55,362 nucleotides of DNA from Arthrobacter sp. GTDB taxonomy: Bacteria > Actinomycetota > Actinomycetes > Actinomycetales > Micrococcaceae. The position numbers and the translations under genes are program-made. The notes under the pieces are model-generated. The model was not told where the DNA came from. It made no database searches and worked only from the letters and a program-made list of their open reading frames with translations. The first letter of the stretch is position 1, and each line of letters starts with the position of its first letter. This document shows, piece by piece, positions 29,144 to 39,035 of this stretch. The stretch lies in assembly GCA_025464925.1 (NCBI GenBank), contig JAODMS010000069.1, forward strand, positions 1 through 55,362. Direction: 5' to 3'.

Positions 29144-30879
29144 TCCAGCTCCTGAGAAATGCGCGGTTCGCCGCACATACCGCGGGACAGCACCTCACGG
29201 ACGATCCGATGGTGCTTTTCCTCCAGCTGTCCCGGCGTCTGCCTGCCAGGGTGGTACGGCCGCTTGCCCGCCTCGCCTGCGCAGTGGCGCCGAAAAGTTC
29301 CCTGGCGGTTCCCGTGTTGCTCGCGGCACTCACGCGGGGGGACGACGGCGACGTCCAGCGTCGCCTCCGGCTCGCCGTGGCCAGGAACGTCTCGGGGGAG
29401 CAAGCCAGGAGGCTGGCCGACATCGCTCTCGTCGCGGGGCTGCCGGAGATGTCGGATCTCCTGCTGGCTGCTGCACGCAATGCCCGCGGTCTCAAAGCCG
29501 CCCAGGCGCGCAGGCTGTGGCATGACGGATCCGTCAGCGAAGCCGTCGCCGTCCTCGATGGTTCCCGGGCCCCCGGACTGCGGCAACAGGCACGCCTGGC
29601 CGGAGAGAGGGCCGTGCTTTACGGATCTGCCCCTTCGCTGAGCCGGCACGAATTTTCCCCGGTTCCCGGCCGGGTCCTCCATTTGTTGACCAATTCGCTG
29701 CCCCACACCGCCAGCGGCTACGCCCAGCGCTCCCACTCCATTCTGGTGGCCCAGCAACAGGAGGGCTGGGACGTACTCGCCGTCACACGGCTCGGATACC
29801 CGGTGCAGGTGGGAAAGCTGGGGGCCCGTTCCAGCGACGTCGTGGACGGCGTCCGCTACCGGCGCCTGCTGCCGGCCAGGCTGGCGCCGGTGCTGGATGC
29901 ACGCCTGCAGCAACAGGCGGAGGAGCTGCTCCGAGTGGCGCTGGAGTTCAAGCCCAGCGTGCTCCATACCACCACGCATTTCGTCAACGGCCTGGTGGTC
30001 CGGGCGGTGGCCGAGGCGCTGGGGATCCCCTGGGTGTACGAAGTCCGCGGCCAACTCGCCGACACCTGGGCAGCGACGCGGGGCGCCGAGGCCCGGAACA
30101 GTGAAAAGTACCGGCTGTTCCAGAACCGGGAAAGCGAAGTCATGCGGGACGCCGACCTCGTTGTGACGCTGGGGCAGACCATGAATGCCAACATCGTCGC
30201 AGCGGGCATCCCGGAGGAAAAAATCATCATCGCCCCCAACGCGGTGGGCGGCGCCTTCCTGGACGAACCGCTCGACCCTGCCAGCGCGCGCCGGCGATTG
30301 GGCCTGCCCGAGGACGGGCTCTACATCGGCACTGTCAGCAGCCTTGTGGGCTATGAAGGACTCGATGACCTCGTGCAGGCGTTCGGGATCCTGGCGCCGG
30401 ACTTCCCGCAGCTGCGCCTGCTGATGGTGGGTGACGGTGTGTCCGGACCGGCTCTGCGGGAGCAGGTCCGGGGGCTCGGACTTGCTGACCGTGCCATCTT
30501 CACGGGACGGGTCCCCCGGGATCTGACGTCTCTCTACCATCAGGCCCTGGATGTGTTCGTGGTCCCCAGAAAAGACCTTGAGGTGACCCGCGCGGTGACT
30601 CCGCTCAAGCCGGTGGAGGCATTGGCGAGCGCGCGGCCGGTGGTGGGGAGCGACCTGCCCGCACTCCGGGAGATAATAGACGACGGCGGCAACGGACTAC
30701 TGGCCCGTGCCGAAGATCCAGACTCTTTGTCCCGGCTCGTGGCTACGCTCCTTGCAGATGATCATCTGCGGGCGGAGTTGGGCCGGGCGGGCCGCGAACG
30801 GGTGCTGCAGACGCGAACGTGGAAGTCCAATGCACGGCTGTACAACGACGCGTACCGGAATTCAAGGAGACCCAGCTAG
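29140..30879 (+). CDS. Glycosyltransferase family 4 with a helical N-terminal extension
   Basis: A 579-residue protein. About 170 N-terminal residues are Ala/Arg-rich and helical, without a recognised fold. Then comes a GT-B glycosyltransferase beginning RVLHLLTNSLPHTASGYAQRSH, with GTVSSLVGYEGLDDLVQAF, VGDGVSGPAL and the donor-site region VTPLKPVEALASARPVV. The N-terminal part may mediate binding to membrane or partners. Both junctions are tight: ATGA with the preceding gene and TAGTG with the following permease, so the transferase and exporter are produced together. Confidence 0.82.
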   Translation: MIQLLRNARFAAHTAGQHLTDDPMVLFLQLSRRLPARVVRPLARLACAVAPKSSLAVPVLLAALTRGDDGDVQRRLRLAVARNVSGEQARRLADIALVAGLPEMSDLLLAAARNARGLKAAQARRLWHDGSVSEAVAVLDGSRAPGLRQQARLAGERAVLYGSAPSLSRHEFSPVPGRVLHLLTNSLPHTASGYAQRSHSILVAQQQEGWDVLAVTRLGYPVQVGKLGARSSDVVDGVRYRRLLPARLAPVLDARLQQQAEELLRVALEFKPSVLHTTTHFVNGLVVRAVAEALGIPWVYEVRGQLADTWAATRGAEARNSEKYRLFQNRESEVMRDADLVVTLGQTMNANIVAAGIPEEKIIIAPNAVGGAFLDEPLDPASARRRLGLPEDGLYIGTVSSLVGYEGLDDLVQAFGILAPDFPQLRLLMVGDGVSGPALREQVRGLGLADRAIFTGRVPRDLTSLYHQALDVFVVPRKDLEVTRAVTPLKPVEALASARPVVGSDLPALREIIDDGGNGLLARAEDPDSLSRLVATLLADDHLRAELGRAGRERVLQTRTWKSNARLYNDAYRNSRRPS

Positions 30880-31766
30880 TGCCGCAGAAAAAAATACAGT
30901 TGCCGGCGCCGAAAGCCGTCCAATCGATGGCTGTCAACACGCGCAAGCTGAGCCGCGTGGGCGCCCGTCCGGAATTCCTGGACTATCTGGTGCAGCTTTG
31001 GGACTACCGCGAGTTCATTTTTTACGATGCGCGCGCCCGGGTACTCAACGGCACCCAACGGGACAGGCTGGGCAGCCTCTGGCTGATCCTCAATCCTGTC
31101 CTCAACGGGCTCACCTACTACGTCATCTTCGGCCTGTTGCTGCACACGGGCCGCGGCATTTCCAACTTTGTAGGCTACCTGGTGGTGGGGATCTTCCTGT
31201 TCCAGCTCAGCGCCGCAGCCATCACCACCGGCGCCCGGTCCATCCACAACAACAAGAGCGTGGTCCAGGCCTTCAATTTCCCCAGGGCCGCGCTTGTCAT
31301 CGGAGCCAATCTCCGGGAACTCCTCAAAGGCGTCCCGATGATCCTGGCCATGCTGTTGATCCTGGTGGTTCTTCCGCCTGCCGAGCCGATCACCTGGCGT
31401 TGGATTCTCATCGTCCCGGCCGTTGCCCTGCAGTTCATTTTCAACCTTGGCGTCGGCCTGGTCCTGGCCAGAATAGTCTCCAAGGTCCATGACGTGACCC
31501 ACTTAATCCCCTTCGCCCTGCGGGCCTGGATGTACGGTTCAGCGATTTTCTATTCCTACGACCGCTTCATCTCGCACCCGGAGCTGCTCGCGTGGCTGAA
31601 AATCAATCCGCTGTTCAACCTCATCGACATAGTCCGAAACTGCGTTCTGTACGCTACGCTCCCGACATGGCAGTCATGGGCGCTTCTCACCGTCTGGGCG
31701 TTTGGAGCCGCGGCTGTGGGATTTGTCTTCTTCTGGAAAGGGGAGGAAAGCTATGGCAGAAGCTGA
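30879..31766 (+). CDS. ABC-2 type polysaccharide/teichoic acid export permease (Wzm/TagG-like)
   Basis: A 295-residue membrane protein of the ABC-2 family. The GTG at 30879 is chosen because AAGGAG lies eight bases upstream, although an in-frame ATG occurs at 30819. A cytoplasmic N-terminal stretch of about 60 residues leads to RDRLGSLWLILNPVLNGLTYYVIFGLLL and about six membrane segments, with HNNKSVVQAFNFPRA as the typical coupling loop. Together with the next gene it forms an exporter that moves a completed glycopolymer across the membrane. Wzm proteins export O-antigen-like polymers; TagG exports teichoic acid. Confidence 0.88.
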   Translation: MPQKKIQLPAPKAVQSMAVNTRKLSRVGARPEFLDYLVQLWDYREFIFYDARARVLNGTQRDRLGSLWLILNPVLNGLTYYVIFGLLLHTGRGISNFVGYLVVGIFLFQLSAAAITTGARSIHNNKSVVQAFNFPRAALVIGANLRELLKGVPMILAMLLILVVLPPAEPITWRWILIVPAVALQFIFNLGVGLVLARIVSKVHDVTHLIPFALRAWMYGSAIFYSYDRFISHPELLAWLKINPLFNLIDIVRNCVLYATLPTWQSWALLTVWAFGAAAVGFVFFWKGEESYGRS

Positions 31767-32643
31767 TGAGGTCGTCGACGTTGCAGGCTACCCGTGCGTG
31801 GTCCTCGACCGGGTGTCGATGAGATACCGCGTGGCGTCGTCGGAACCTCCCGTCGGAGAAAGCGACAAGAGACGCGGACTGATCAGGCGCATCAACCCCA
31901 GGCAGGCCATGGTGACCGTTGAAGCGCTCAACACGCTCTCGCTCGTCGTCGAACGGGGCGAGTCGGTTGGCATCATAGGCCGAAACGGTTCCGGTAAGAG
32001 TACCCTCATGAAGCTCATCAGCGGCCAGCTGCAGCCCAGCAGCGGCTCCGTTCTGGCATCCAGCACACCGGTGATGCTCGGCGTCAATGCTGCCTTGGTC
32101 CCCGACCTGTCAGGGGACCAGAACATCATCCTCGGCTGCCTGGCCATGGGCTTGAAGCGCCCGGAGATTGATGAACGGTTCGACGAGATTGTCGAGCTGT
32201 CCGGACTGGAGAAGTCCATCCATTTGCCGATGAAGTCCTATTCCTCCGGGATGGCGTCACGGCTGCGTTTTGCCATTGCGGCCAGCCTCGACCCCGAGAT
32301 CCTCCTCGTGGATGAAGCGCTGAACACGGGCGATGCGCAGTTCGGCGACAGAAGTAAACAGCGCATGGATGAGCTGCGCGCCCAGGCCGGTTGCGTGTTC
32401 CTCGTCAGCCACAATTTGGCCACGATCACGAGCCTGTGCACCAGGGTGATCTGGCTGGACCGTGGGGAGTTGATCATGGATGCAGACCCGGATGAAGCCG
32501 TGAAGGCATACATCGCATTTACGCGCAGCTTGTCGCAAGGACGCATGGGCAGCGCGGGCAGGATTCGCGGGGATGCGCGCAAGAAACTTGTCGCGACGCA
32601 CATCGAGCACCGGACGTCGGTCCGTCGGAAGGGCCTCGACTGA
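31753..32643 (+). CDS. ABC polysaccharide/teichoic acid exporter ATPase (Wzt/TagH-like)
   Basis: A 296-residue ATPase overlapping the permease by 14 bases. Walker A GRNGSGKST is at residues 76-84, the signature is the variant YSSGMASRLRFAIA typical of Wzt/TagH, Walker B is ILLVDEALNTGD, and the H-loop is VSHN. The short basic C-terminus lacks the carbohydrate-binding domain found in O-antigen Wzt proteins, so substrate selection must lie elsewhere. It overlaps the next glycosyltransferase gene by one base (TGATG). Confidence 0.9.
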   Translation: MAEADEVVDVAGYPCVVLDRVSMRYRVASSEPPVGESDKRRGLIRRINPRQAMVTVEALNTLSLVVERGESVGIIGRNGSGKSTLMKLISGQLQPSSGSVLASSTPVMLGVNAALVPDLSGDQNIILGCLAMGLKRPEIDERFDEIVELSGLEKSIHLPMKSYSSGMASRLRFAIAASLDPEILLVDEALNTGDAQFGDRSKQRMDELRAQAGCVFLVSHNLATITSLCTRVIWLDRGELIMDADPDEAVKAYIAFTRSLSQGRMGSAGRIRGDARKKLVATHIEHRTSVRRKGLD

Positions 32644-34550
32644 TGCCGGGCTTCCGGGAGATCCGGAAAGGGCTCTGGCACCTCCGCAGAGGTGGACCCG
32701 CGCAGTTCAACTCCTGGCGTTCCCGCCAGCGCACGGAACGAGGTTTGGAGGCGCCCCGCAACGTGCAGGGAGTGGAGGCAGCCTGGACCGGCCGCGGGCG
32801 GAACAGGCGGCTGTCGCTTGCGCCGGCGGCTCTGCCGCAACAGCCGCCGTCCCGCCCGGACATCCACGCTGCGGTCATTCTGGATGACTTTTCCGCGCTG
32901 GCCTTCGGCTATGAATGGTCCACCAGCGCGGTCCACCCGCACACCTGGCGCAGTGACCTTGCCGGCGCTGCCGTTGATCTCCTGTTCGTCGAGTCGGCCT
33001 GGGCGGGGAACGGCGGACTGTGGCGGGGGAAGCTGACAGGGCCCGCCGGGCCCAGTGACGAGTTCCGCGCCATGGTCCGGTGGTGCCGGGAGCAAGGGAT
33101 TCCCACCGTTTTCTGGAACAAGGAGGATCCGCCCCACTACGACGACTTCCTGCCCGCCGCGCGTTTGTTCGATCAGGTGTTCACCTCGGATTCAGACCGG
33201 GTTTCGCAGTACCGGGCGGACCTTGGGCACGGGCGCATCGGGGTGCTTCCCTTCGCGGCCCAGCCAGCCCTCCACAACCCGGTGCGGCCGGGGCACGGCC
33301 GGCACAGCCGCGACATAGCCTTTGCCGGCATGTATTTTGCGCATAAGTACCCGGAGCGCCGGGCGCAGATGGACCTGGTCCTCGGCGGCGCGCTGGATGC
33401 GTCGGCGAAGATGGGGACGGGCCTGGAGATCTTTTCCCGGCAGTTAGGCGGCAATGCCGAGTATCAGTTCCCGGCACCGCTGGACGCACGGGTCGTCGGG
33501 TCGTTGAGCTATCCGCAGACGCTGTCCGCCTACAAGGCGTACAAGGTGTTCCTTAACGTCAACTCCGTCGTGGATTCGCCCAGCATGTGCGCCCGTCGCA
33601 TCTTTGAAATTTCGGCCTCTGGAACACCGGTTGTCACCGCGCCGAGCCAGGCGATGGGGGAGTTCTTCGCCCAGGCCGCGGTGCCCGTGGCCACCACCCG
33701 CAAGGAGGCAGAGCACCTGACGCGGGCACTCGTTTCCAGCACCGAGCTGAATGACCGCACGGCGCACCTGGCCCAACGCACTATCTGGGCAGCGCACACC
33801 TACTCGCACCGGGCGGACACCGTGCTGCAGCGTGCACTGCCGGGCAGGGCAAGGGGCGTGAAGAGGCCCTCCGTCTCGGTGCTGGTGCCGACCATTCGGC
33901 CCCAGCACCTCGACAATGTCTTTGGTACCCTCGCGGGGCAGCATGGTGTGGACCCGCAGCTGGTGTTGCTGACCCACGGGTTCCTGCTCTCCGCCGAGCG
34001 GCTGGCCGAGCTCTCCGAAAAGTACGGACTCCATGATGTGGTGCTTCTGGACGCATCGCGGGAGGTCTCGCTGGGGGAGTGCCTGAACAGGTGCGTCGCG
34101 GCCGCCAGCGGAGAGGTCCTGGCCAGGATGGATGATGACGACCACTATGGACCGCATTATTTGAGCGACCAGCTGTACGCTTTGTCTTACTCCGGCGCCG
34201 ACATCGTAGGGAAACAGGCCCACTACATGCACCTTGAGACGTCGAATGCCGCGCTCCTGCGGTTCGCGGCCCGGGAGCACCGGTTCACGGACTTCGTCAT
34301 GGGGCCGACCATCATGGCGCCTCGGGACGTCTTCACTGACCACCCCTTCCCGCACGTCACCGTCGGGGAGGACACGGGGTTCCTGCGCGCGGCTCACTCC
34401 GCCGGAAGGGTCATCTACGCGGCGGACCGTTTCAACTACTTCCAGGTCCGCACCGGTGCCGGTCACACCTGGCAGATAGACGATGCGGAGCTCCTGGCAT
34501 CGGGCGAACTGAAATTCTATGGAAAGCTGGATGAACATGTCGACATCTAA
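32643..34550 (+). CDS. CgeB-like / GT2 bifunctional glycosyltransferase
   Basis: A 635-residue fusion. Residues about 75-400 resemble CgeB/DUF3880 GT-B proteins: AAVILDDFSALAFGYEW, FWNKEDPPHYDDF, DIAFAGMYFAHKYPERR, and the donor-site-like ARRIFEISASGTPVV. Residues about 410-635 are a GT-A family 2 domain: VSVLVPTIRPQHLDNV, then the metal motif RMDDDDHYG (DxD) and a catalytic-type acidic residue in TVGEDTGFL. Two transferase folds in one chain suggest two successive transfers, or one active and one scaffold domain. It overlaps both neighbours, in the main operon. Sugars are unknown. Confidence 0.8.
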   Translation: MPGFREIRKGLWHLRRGGPAQFNSWRSRQRTERGLEAPRNVQGVEAAWTGRGRNRRLSLAPAALPQQPPSRPDIHAAVILDDFSALAFGYEWSTSAVHPHTWRSDLAGAAVDLLFVESAWAGNGGLWRGKLTGPAGPSDEFRAMVRWCREQGIPTVFWNKEDPPHYDDFLPAARLFDQVFTSDSDRVSQYRADLGHGRIGVLPFAAQPALHNPVRPGHGRHSRDIAFAGMYFAHKYPERRAQMDLVLGGALDASAKMGTGLEIFSRQLGGNAEYQFPAPLDARVVGSLSYPQTLSAYKAYKVFLNVNSVVDSPSMCARRIFEISASGTPVVTAPSQAMGEFFAQAAVPVATTRKEAEHLTRALVSSTELNDRTAHLAQRTIWAAHTYSHRADTVLQRALPGRARGVKRPSVSVLVPTIRPQHLDNVFGTLAGQHGVDPQLVLLTHGFLLSAERLAELSEKYGLHDVVLLDASREVSLGECLNRCVAAASGEVLARMDDDDHYGPHYLSDQLYALSYSGADIVGKQAHYMHLETSNAALLRFAAREHRFTDFVMGPTIMAPRDVFTDHPFPHVTVGEDTGFLRAAHSAGRVIYAADRFNYFQVRTGAGHTWQIDDAELLASGELKFYGKLDEHVDI

Positions 34551-35817
34551 ATCTGGGGAGACGACTGGCCGGATCAGGACGGTAGCTGTGGTCGGACTCG
34601 GCTATATCGGACTACCCACTGCGGCCATACTGGCAACCAACGGACTGGAAGTCATCGGCGTCGACGTCAATGCCAGCACCGTTGCCGCCGTCAACAATGG
34701 CGATGTTCCTTTCGTGGAACCGGATCTAGGCATTCACGTGGCCGGTGCCGTAAGCCAGGGAAGACTGCGAGCGCAGACCCAGATGCCCGGCGCGGAGGCT
34801 TACATCGTCGCCGTGCCGACGCCGTTCAAGGCCGACAAGACCGCGGACATGTCCTATATCCGGGCCGCCGCAGGGGAAATCGCTCCCCAGCTCCGGGGCG
34901 GTGAGCTCGTGATCCTGGAGTCGACCTCCCCTCCGGGGACAACGCGGATGCTGGCCGAGTTCATCCTGGAGCTACGCCCGGACCTGAGTACCGAACGCCA
35001 TGACGGCAAGCCCCAGGTTCTGGTGGCGCATTGCCCCGAGCGGGTTCTCCCGGGCCGGATCATGATCGAGCTGGTCACCAATGACCGAGTGGTCGGCGGG
35101 CTGACGCCGGAGGCCGCGGAAGCGGCCGCGGAGCTGTACCGCGTCTTCTGCCAGGGCGAAATCCACCTGACGGACGCCACAACGGCAGAGATGACGAAAC
35201 TGGTTGAAAATGCCTACCGGGATGTGAACATAGCATTCGCCAACGAGCTGTCAGTCATCAGCAGCAATCTGGAAATCGACGTCTGGGAACTCATCCGGTT
35301 GGCCAACCATCACCCCCGCGTGAACATCCTCCGGCCGGGTCCGGGAGTCGGCGGACACTGCATCGCTGTTGATCCGTGGTTCATTGTCGCGGCCGATCCG
35401 GAGAACGCGACCTTGATTCGTACCGCCCGGGAGGTCAATGACCGGAAACCCGCCTTCGTCGTCGAACAGGTGCGCAGGCTAACAGCAGGGAAAAACCGTC
35501 CGGTGATCGCATGCCTAGGCCTCGCCTTCAAGGCGAATATCGACGACATGCGTGAATCTCCCGCCGTTGAAATCGTCCGCCGCATAGCCGAGGAGCAGCC
35601 CCACGCGGAGATACTGGTCGCGGCGCCGCACAAGGACAAATTGCCCCGGGAATTGGCTGTCCTTCAGAATGTGCGGATGGTGGAAACCGAAGAGGCGATT
35701 GAGGCTGCAGGAACCGTGGTGCTTCTCGTCGATCACGACAAGTTCCGTGACGTCGATCCTGCCAGCCTCCACGGCAGACAGGTCATAGACACTCGTGGAT
35801 TTTGGCGTAGTGAGTAA
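34537..35817 (+). CDS. wecC: UDP-N-acetyl-D-mannosamine dehydrogenase
   Basis: A protein of about 426 residues oxidising UDP-ManNAc to UDP-ManNAcA with two NAD+. It shows VAVVGLGYIGLPTAAILA at the N-terminus, VESTSPPGTT-like ILESTSPPGTT, VAHCPERVLPG, the lysine/asparagine pair in TKLVENAYRDVNIAFANE, and the catalytic Cys in GPGVGGHCIAVDPWF. These fit the WecC/UDP-HexNAc dehydrogenase group better than UDP-glucose dehydrogenase. Three in-frame ATGs occur (34519, 34531, 34537); 34537 has GGAAAG at workable spacing, but the choice is open. The matching 2-epimerase is at 48861-50006. Confidence 0.88.
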   Translation: MSTSKSGETTGRIRTVAVVGLGYIGLPTAAILATNGLEVIGVDVNASTVAAVNNGDVPFVEPDLGIHVAGAVSQGRLRAQTQMPGAEAYIVAVPTPFKADKTADMSYIRAAAGEIAPQLRGGELVILESTSPPGTTRMLAEFILELRPDLSTERHDGKPQVLVAHCPERVLPGRIMIELVTNDRVVGGLTPEAAEAAAELYRVFCQGEIHLTDATTAEMTKLVENAYRDVNIAFANELSVISSNLEIDVWELIRLANHHPRVNILRPGPGVGGHCIAVDPWFIVAADPENATLIRTAREVNDRKPAFVVEQVRRLTAGKNRPVIACLGLAFKANIDDMRESPAVEIVRRIAEEQPHAEILVAAPHKDKLPRELAVLQNVRMVETEEAIEAAGTVVLLVDHDKFRDVDPASLHGRQVIDTRGFWRSE

Positions 35818-38800
35818 ATGAGCCGACGACCGATCCGGTCATTGTTCCGGGTGTCATCTTCTGCCCTGTTCCCCCGCCTGAAAAGCAAAGTGCGGCGGTC
35901 GGCGCATCCGGTTACCCACGCCCGGCTGGCGGCACTTCTGGCCCCGCGGCCCAGGAATCACGGGCGGCTGACCGTGATCGTACCTGCGTTCAATGTCGAG
36001 CGGTATCTGAGCGACTGTCTTGCTTCCCTGATCACTCAGAGCTACCGCAACCTTGAAATCATCCTGGTGGATGATGGTTCCGAGGACGGCACGCTTTCCA
36101 TTGCCAAGGATTTCGCGCGCAGGGACCGGCGTATCACGGTCCTCGCCGTGCCTCACGGCGGCAATGGCAGGGCAAGGAATTTCGGTGTGGGCCACGCCCG
36201 TGGCAAGTACATCACTTTTGCCGATGCCGACGACGTGGTGGCCCCGGGCGCTTACAGCAAACTTGTGTCGGCCCTTGCCGCTTCCGGATCGGATTTCGCC
36301 GTCGGCGCCTATGACCGGTATATCGGCGGCCGGAAGCAGCCCGTTCAGGTCTCCGGCCGCACCCACGCCGTGGACCGGATCGGAACGACCGTCGTGGAGT
36401 TTCCCGAGATTCTCGACGACGTGTTTCTCTGGAACAAGGTATTCACCCGGACCTTTTGGAATAATTCTGTCGGGAAAATCCCCGAAGGCGTGGTGTACGA
36501 AGACCAGGAGACAACGGCCCGGGCCTATCTGAGATCATCCTCCTTCGATGTGCTCAGCGATACCGTTTACAGCTGGCGCCTCCGCGACGACGGAAGCTCC
36601 CTGACTCAGAACAAAGGCTCAGAACTCGACCTGAAGGACCGCTTGCTCGTGGCGCAGGCAGTGAGCCGGCTGATGGAACAGGAAGCACCGTCTGGAGTCG
36701 CACTCCAATGGTTCCGTCGACTCCTGGGTGCTGACCTCGTACCCTACTTCGAGCACTTGCCGAAAGCCTCGGATGCCTACTGGGTTACCTTGAAGGCCGG
36801 TATCGAGCTGATTTTCCGCTTAATGCACCAAATGGGCGATCTGGGGCCAGCGGTGCTCAAGTCCATCGGACCGCATGAACAGGCGCTGGCCCACTTGGCG
36901 CTTCGGGCTTCCCGTCGAGATGTGGAAAGCGAAATCATCGCAAGGGCAGAGCATGGAACGGGCTTCAGGCTGGTGGTCAGGGACGAAGGTTTCTTCGCCC
37001 CGGCGGGGCATACTGGTCCTGGCGCCGGGGAGGGACCGTCAACGCTTGTGGAGGTCCCTTCGTCTGCGTTGACCTTCGTCAGCAGGCTACGGCCAGCCGG
37101 CTATACCCGCGACGGGGACCTGGTTCTGAGAGGTTTCGCCTACCTTGAGGGCCTGGACTCAACCTCCAGTTGTCTGGATACGCGTCTATCCGTCCAGTTG
37201 CCCGGTCTTCCTGCGATCGACCTTCCCGTCACCCGTGAAACTGAGGCTTTCATCGACGTACGGTCAAATGACGCGTATGCCCCGCACGCGGCATCAGCCT
37301 TCAGTGCTTGCGTACCGCGGGACCTACTTCAGGCTGCGCCCGACGAGAGGGGCATCGAGGTGTGCCTGGCCACGCCGGCCGGGGAGTTCGCGAGCGTGCA
37401 TGCCCTAGGGCCACTGTTGGGCCGTTCCGCCAGAGAGACAGGGATCCCCGCTGTTCGCCGCCTGGCCGTGGACCACGCGGCGAATCAAATCACGGTAGCA
37501 GTGGAGCCAGGGACGAACGGACGGGCGCTGCCCGCAGACCTTGATATCTGCCTCGCGACCAGGAAGAACACCATCCGCCCGTCAAGCAGCCTCGGGGGGC
37601 CGGACGGACTGAGACATTTCGTTTTCGACCTGGCAACCAGCCGCTGGGGAAACACGTTGAAATCCCCGGAATCCGGGGCCTACACGCTCCGGTATGCGGT
37701 GGCCGGAGAATTGCCGGGGCCCGGGTCTTCTCCGCTCGCCCGGGGTGCGTTTTCCGCTGACCGCCTGGCGCAGGATTTCCCCGGGCCCTTCGCCAGCGTG
37801 ACGGCGTGGATCACCGAATCAGAAAGCGTCGCCGTGAGCATCGGCCCACCGCTATCGCCTGTGGAACGCAGCAAACATGGGCAGAAACTTCTACGGGAGG
37901 CGTACCAGGCCCGGGCCGGAGAAGCTGGTGCGGGCAACGGCATTCTCTTCGAGAGTTTCGGAGGTTCGGTGTGCTCGGATAGCCCGAGGGCCATTTCCGA
38001 CGCCGTCGCCGCGCAGCGCCCGGACGTTCCCCTTTACTGGTCGATAAAGGACTACTCGGTGGCATACCCGAGCTATGCCACCCCCGTTGTGCGTGGATCG
38101 GCAGACTGGTATCGGATCCTTCGTGACGCTGCCGTGTTGGTCAATAACAACAATTTTCCGCCGTATTTCCGCAAGGCAGCACATCAGAAGTACATCCAGA
38201 CATGGCACGGCACTCCCTTGAAGAGGGTCGGCGGTGATGCTCCACGGGAGTTCCTCTCCGAGCTGTATCGGTCAGTCATGGAACGGGAAGCCGGCTATTG
38301 GGACGTGCTGCTGGCCCAGAACCGGTACGCCGCCGAGACGCTGGCCGGCGCGTTCGGATTCCGCGGGGAGGTCCTCGTCGCGGGTTATCCCCGCAACGAT
38401 TCGCTTTTCGCGCCGGACCGCGACGCCGTCAGGAGCCGGGTGCGCGAACTGTTGGGAATAGAAGAACACACAAGGGTTATCCTTTATGCGCCGACGTGGC
38501 GCGACAATGCGCGGGATGCCTCCCGTCATTCCAAAATGGTGAATTTCCTGGACTTTGGACTGTTGCAGAACAAACTGGGAGGGAACTATGTGGTCCTCCT
38601 GCGGGGGCACCATACTGTTGAGCCTGGCGGGGACTCCCGCCGCCGGCCAGGTGTCCTGGACGTTACCGGCTACCCGGCGGTCAATGACCTCTTCCTCGCC
38701 TCCGACATGCTGGTGACGGATTACTCGTCCATATTCTTTGACTATTCCCTGACGAACAAGCCAATCTATTTCCTCGTTCCAGACCTTGAGAGCTACAGGG

Positions 38801-39003
38801 ACGAAATACGCGGCCTGTACATGAGCCTGCCGGACGTGGCACCGGGCCCGCTGTGTTCATCAACTGCCCAGCTTGCCGATTCAATCCTGGATGCTGAAAA
38901 CGCTGATGGCGCCAGCGGCCTGCAATCGTTTCGGGACCGCTTCGGTGCCTTTGACCATGCCACGGCAGGGGACAGCGTGGCCCGGATTCTCGGATTGATT
39001 TGA
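35818..39003 (+). CDS. GT2 glycosyltransferase fused to a TagF-type glycerophosphotransferase
   Basis: A 1061-residue multidomain enzyme starting directly after the wecC stop. Residues about 51-280 are a GT-A family 2 domain (LTVIVPAFNVERYL, VDDGSEDGT, metal motif ADADD near 135). Residues about 400-690 are beta-rich and unrecognised. Residues about 700-1060 are a CDP-glycerol:poly(glycerophosphate) glycerophosphotransferase domain with WHGTPLK (Trp 796, His 797), LLRGHHTVE (His 931-932) and TDYSSIFFDYS (about 967). Such domains polymerise glycerol-phosphate or polyol-phosphate from CDP donors in teichoic acids. The fusion suggests alternating sugar and polyol-phosphate addition. Codon use is less GC-biased than in the core genes. 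Confidence 0.85.
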   Translation: MSRRPIRSLFRVSSSALFPRLKSKVRRSAHPVTHARLAALLAPRPRNHGRLTVIVPAFNVERYLSDCLASLITQSYRNLEIILVDDGSEDGTLSIAKDFARRDRRITVLAVPHGGNGRARNFGVGHARGKYITFADADDVVAPGAYSKLVSALAASGSDFAVGAYDRYIGGRKQPVQVSGRTHAVDRIGTTVVEFPEILDDVFLWNKVFTRTFWNNSVGKIPEGVVYEDQETTARAYLRSSSFDVLSDTVYSWRLRDDGSSLTQNKGSELDLKDRLLVAQAVSRLMEQEAPSGVALQWFRRLLGADLVPYFEHLPKASDAYWVTLKAGIELIFRLMHQMGDLGPAVLKSIGPHEQALAHLALRASRRDVESEIIARAEHGTGFRLVVRDEGFFAPAGHTGPGAGEGPSTLVEVPSSALTFVSRLRPAGYTRDGDLVLRGFAYLEGLDSTSSCLDTRLSVQLPGLPAIDLPVTRETEAFIDVRSNDAYAPHAASAFSACVPRDLLQAAPDERGIEVCLATPAGEFASVHALGPLLGRSARETGIPAVRRLAVDHAANQITVAVEPGTNGRALPADLDICLATRKNTIRPSSSLGGPDGLRHFVFDLATSRWGNTLKSPESGAYTLRYAVAGELPGPGSSPLARGAFSADRLAQDFPGPFASVTAWITESESVAVSIGPPLSPVERSKHGQKLLREAYQARAGEAGAGNGILFESFGGSVCSDSPRAISDAVAAQRPDVPLYWSIKDYSVAYPSYATPVVRGSADWYRILRDAAVLVNNNNFPPYFRKAAHQKYIQTWHGTPLKRVGGDAPREFLSELYRSVMEREAGYWDVLLAQNRYAAETLAGAFGFRGEVLVAGYPRNDSLFAPDRDAVRSRVRELLGIEEHTRVILYAPTWRDNARDASRHSKMVNFLDFGLLQNKLGGNYVVLLRGHHTVEPGGDSRRRPGVLDVTGYPAVNDLFLASDMLVTDYSSIFFDYSLTNKPIYFLVPDLESYRDEIRGLYMSLPDVAPGPLCSSTAQLADSILDAENADGASGLQSFRDRFGAFDHATAGDSVARILGLI

Positions 39004-39020
39004 ACTACGACACGCCTGCC

Positions 39021-39035
39021 GCCGGGCAGCCCGGC
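39021..39035 (+). terminator. Short hairpin after the GT2-TagF gene
   Basis: GCCGGG-cag-CCCGGC is a perfect 6-bp stem 18 bases after the stop. It lacks a T-run, so it may be only a weak attenuator before the nuclease gene. Confidence 0.35.
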
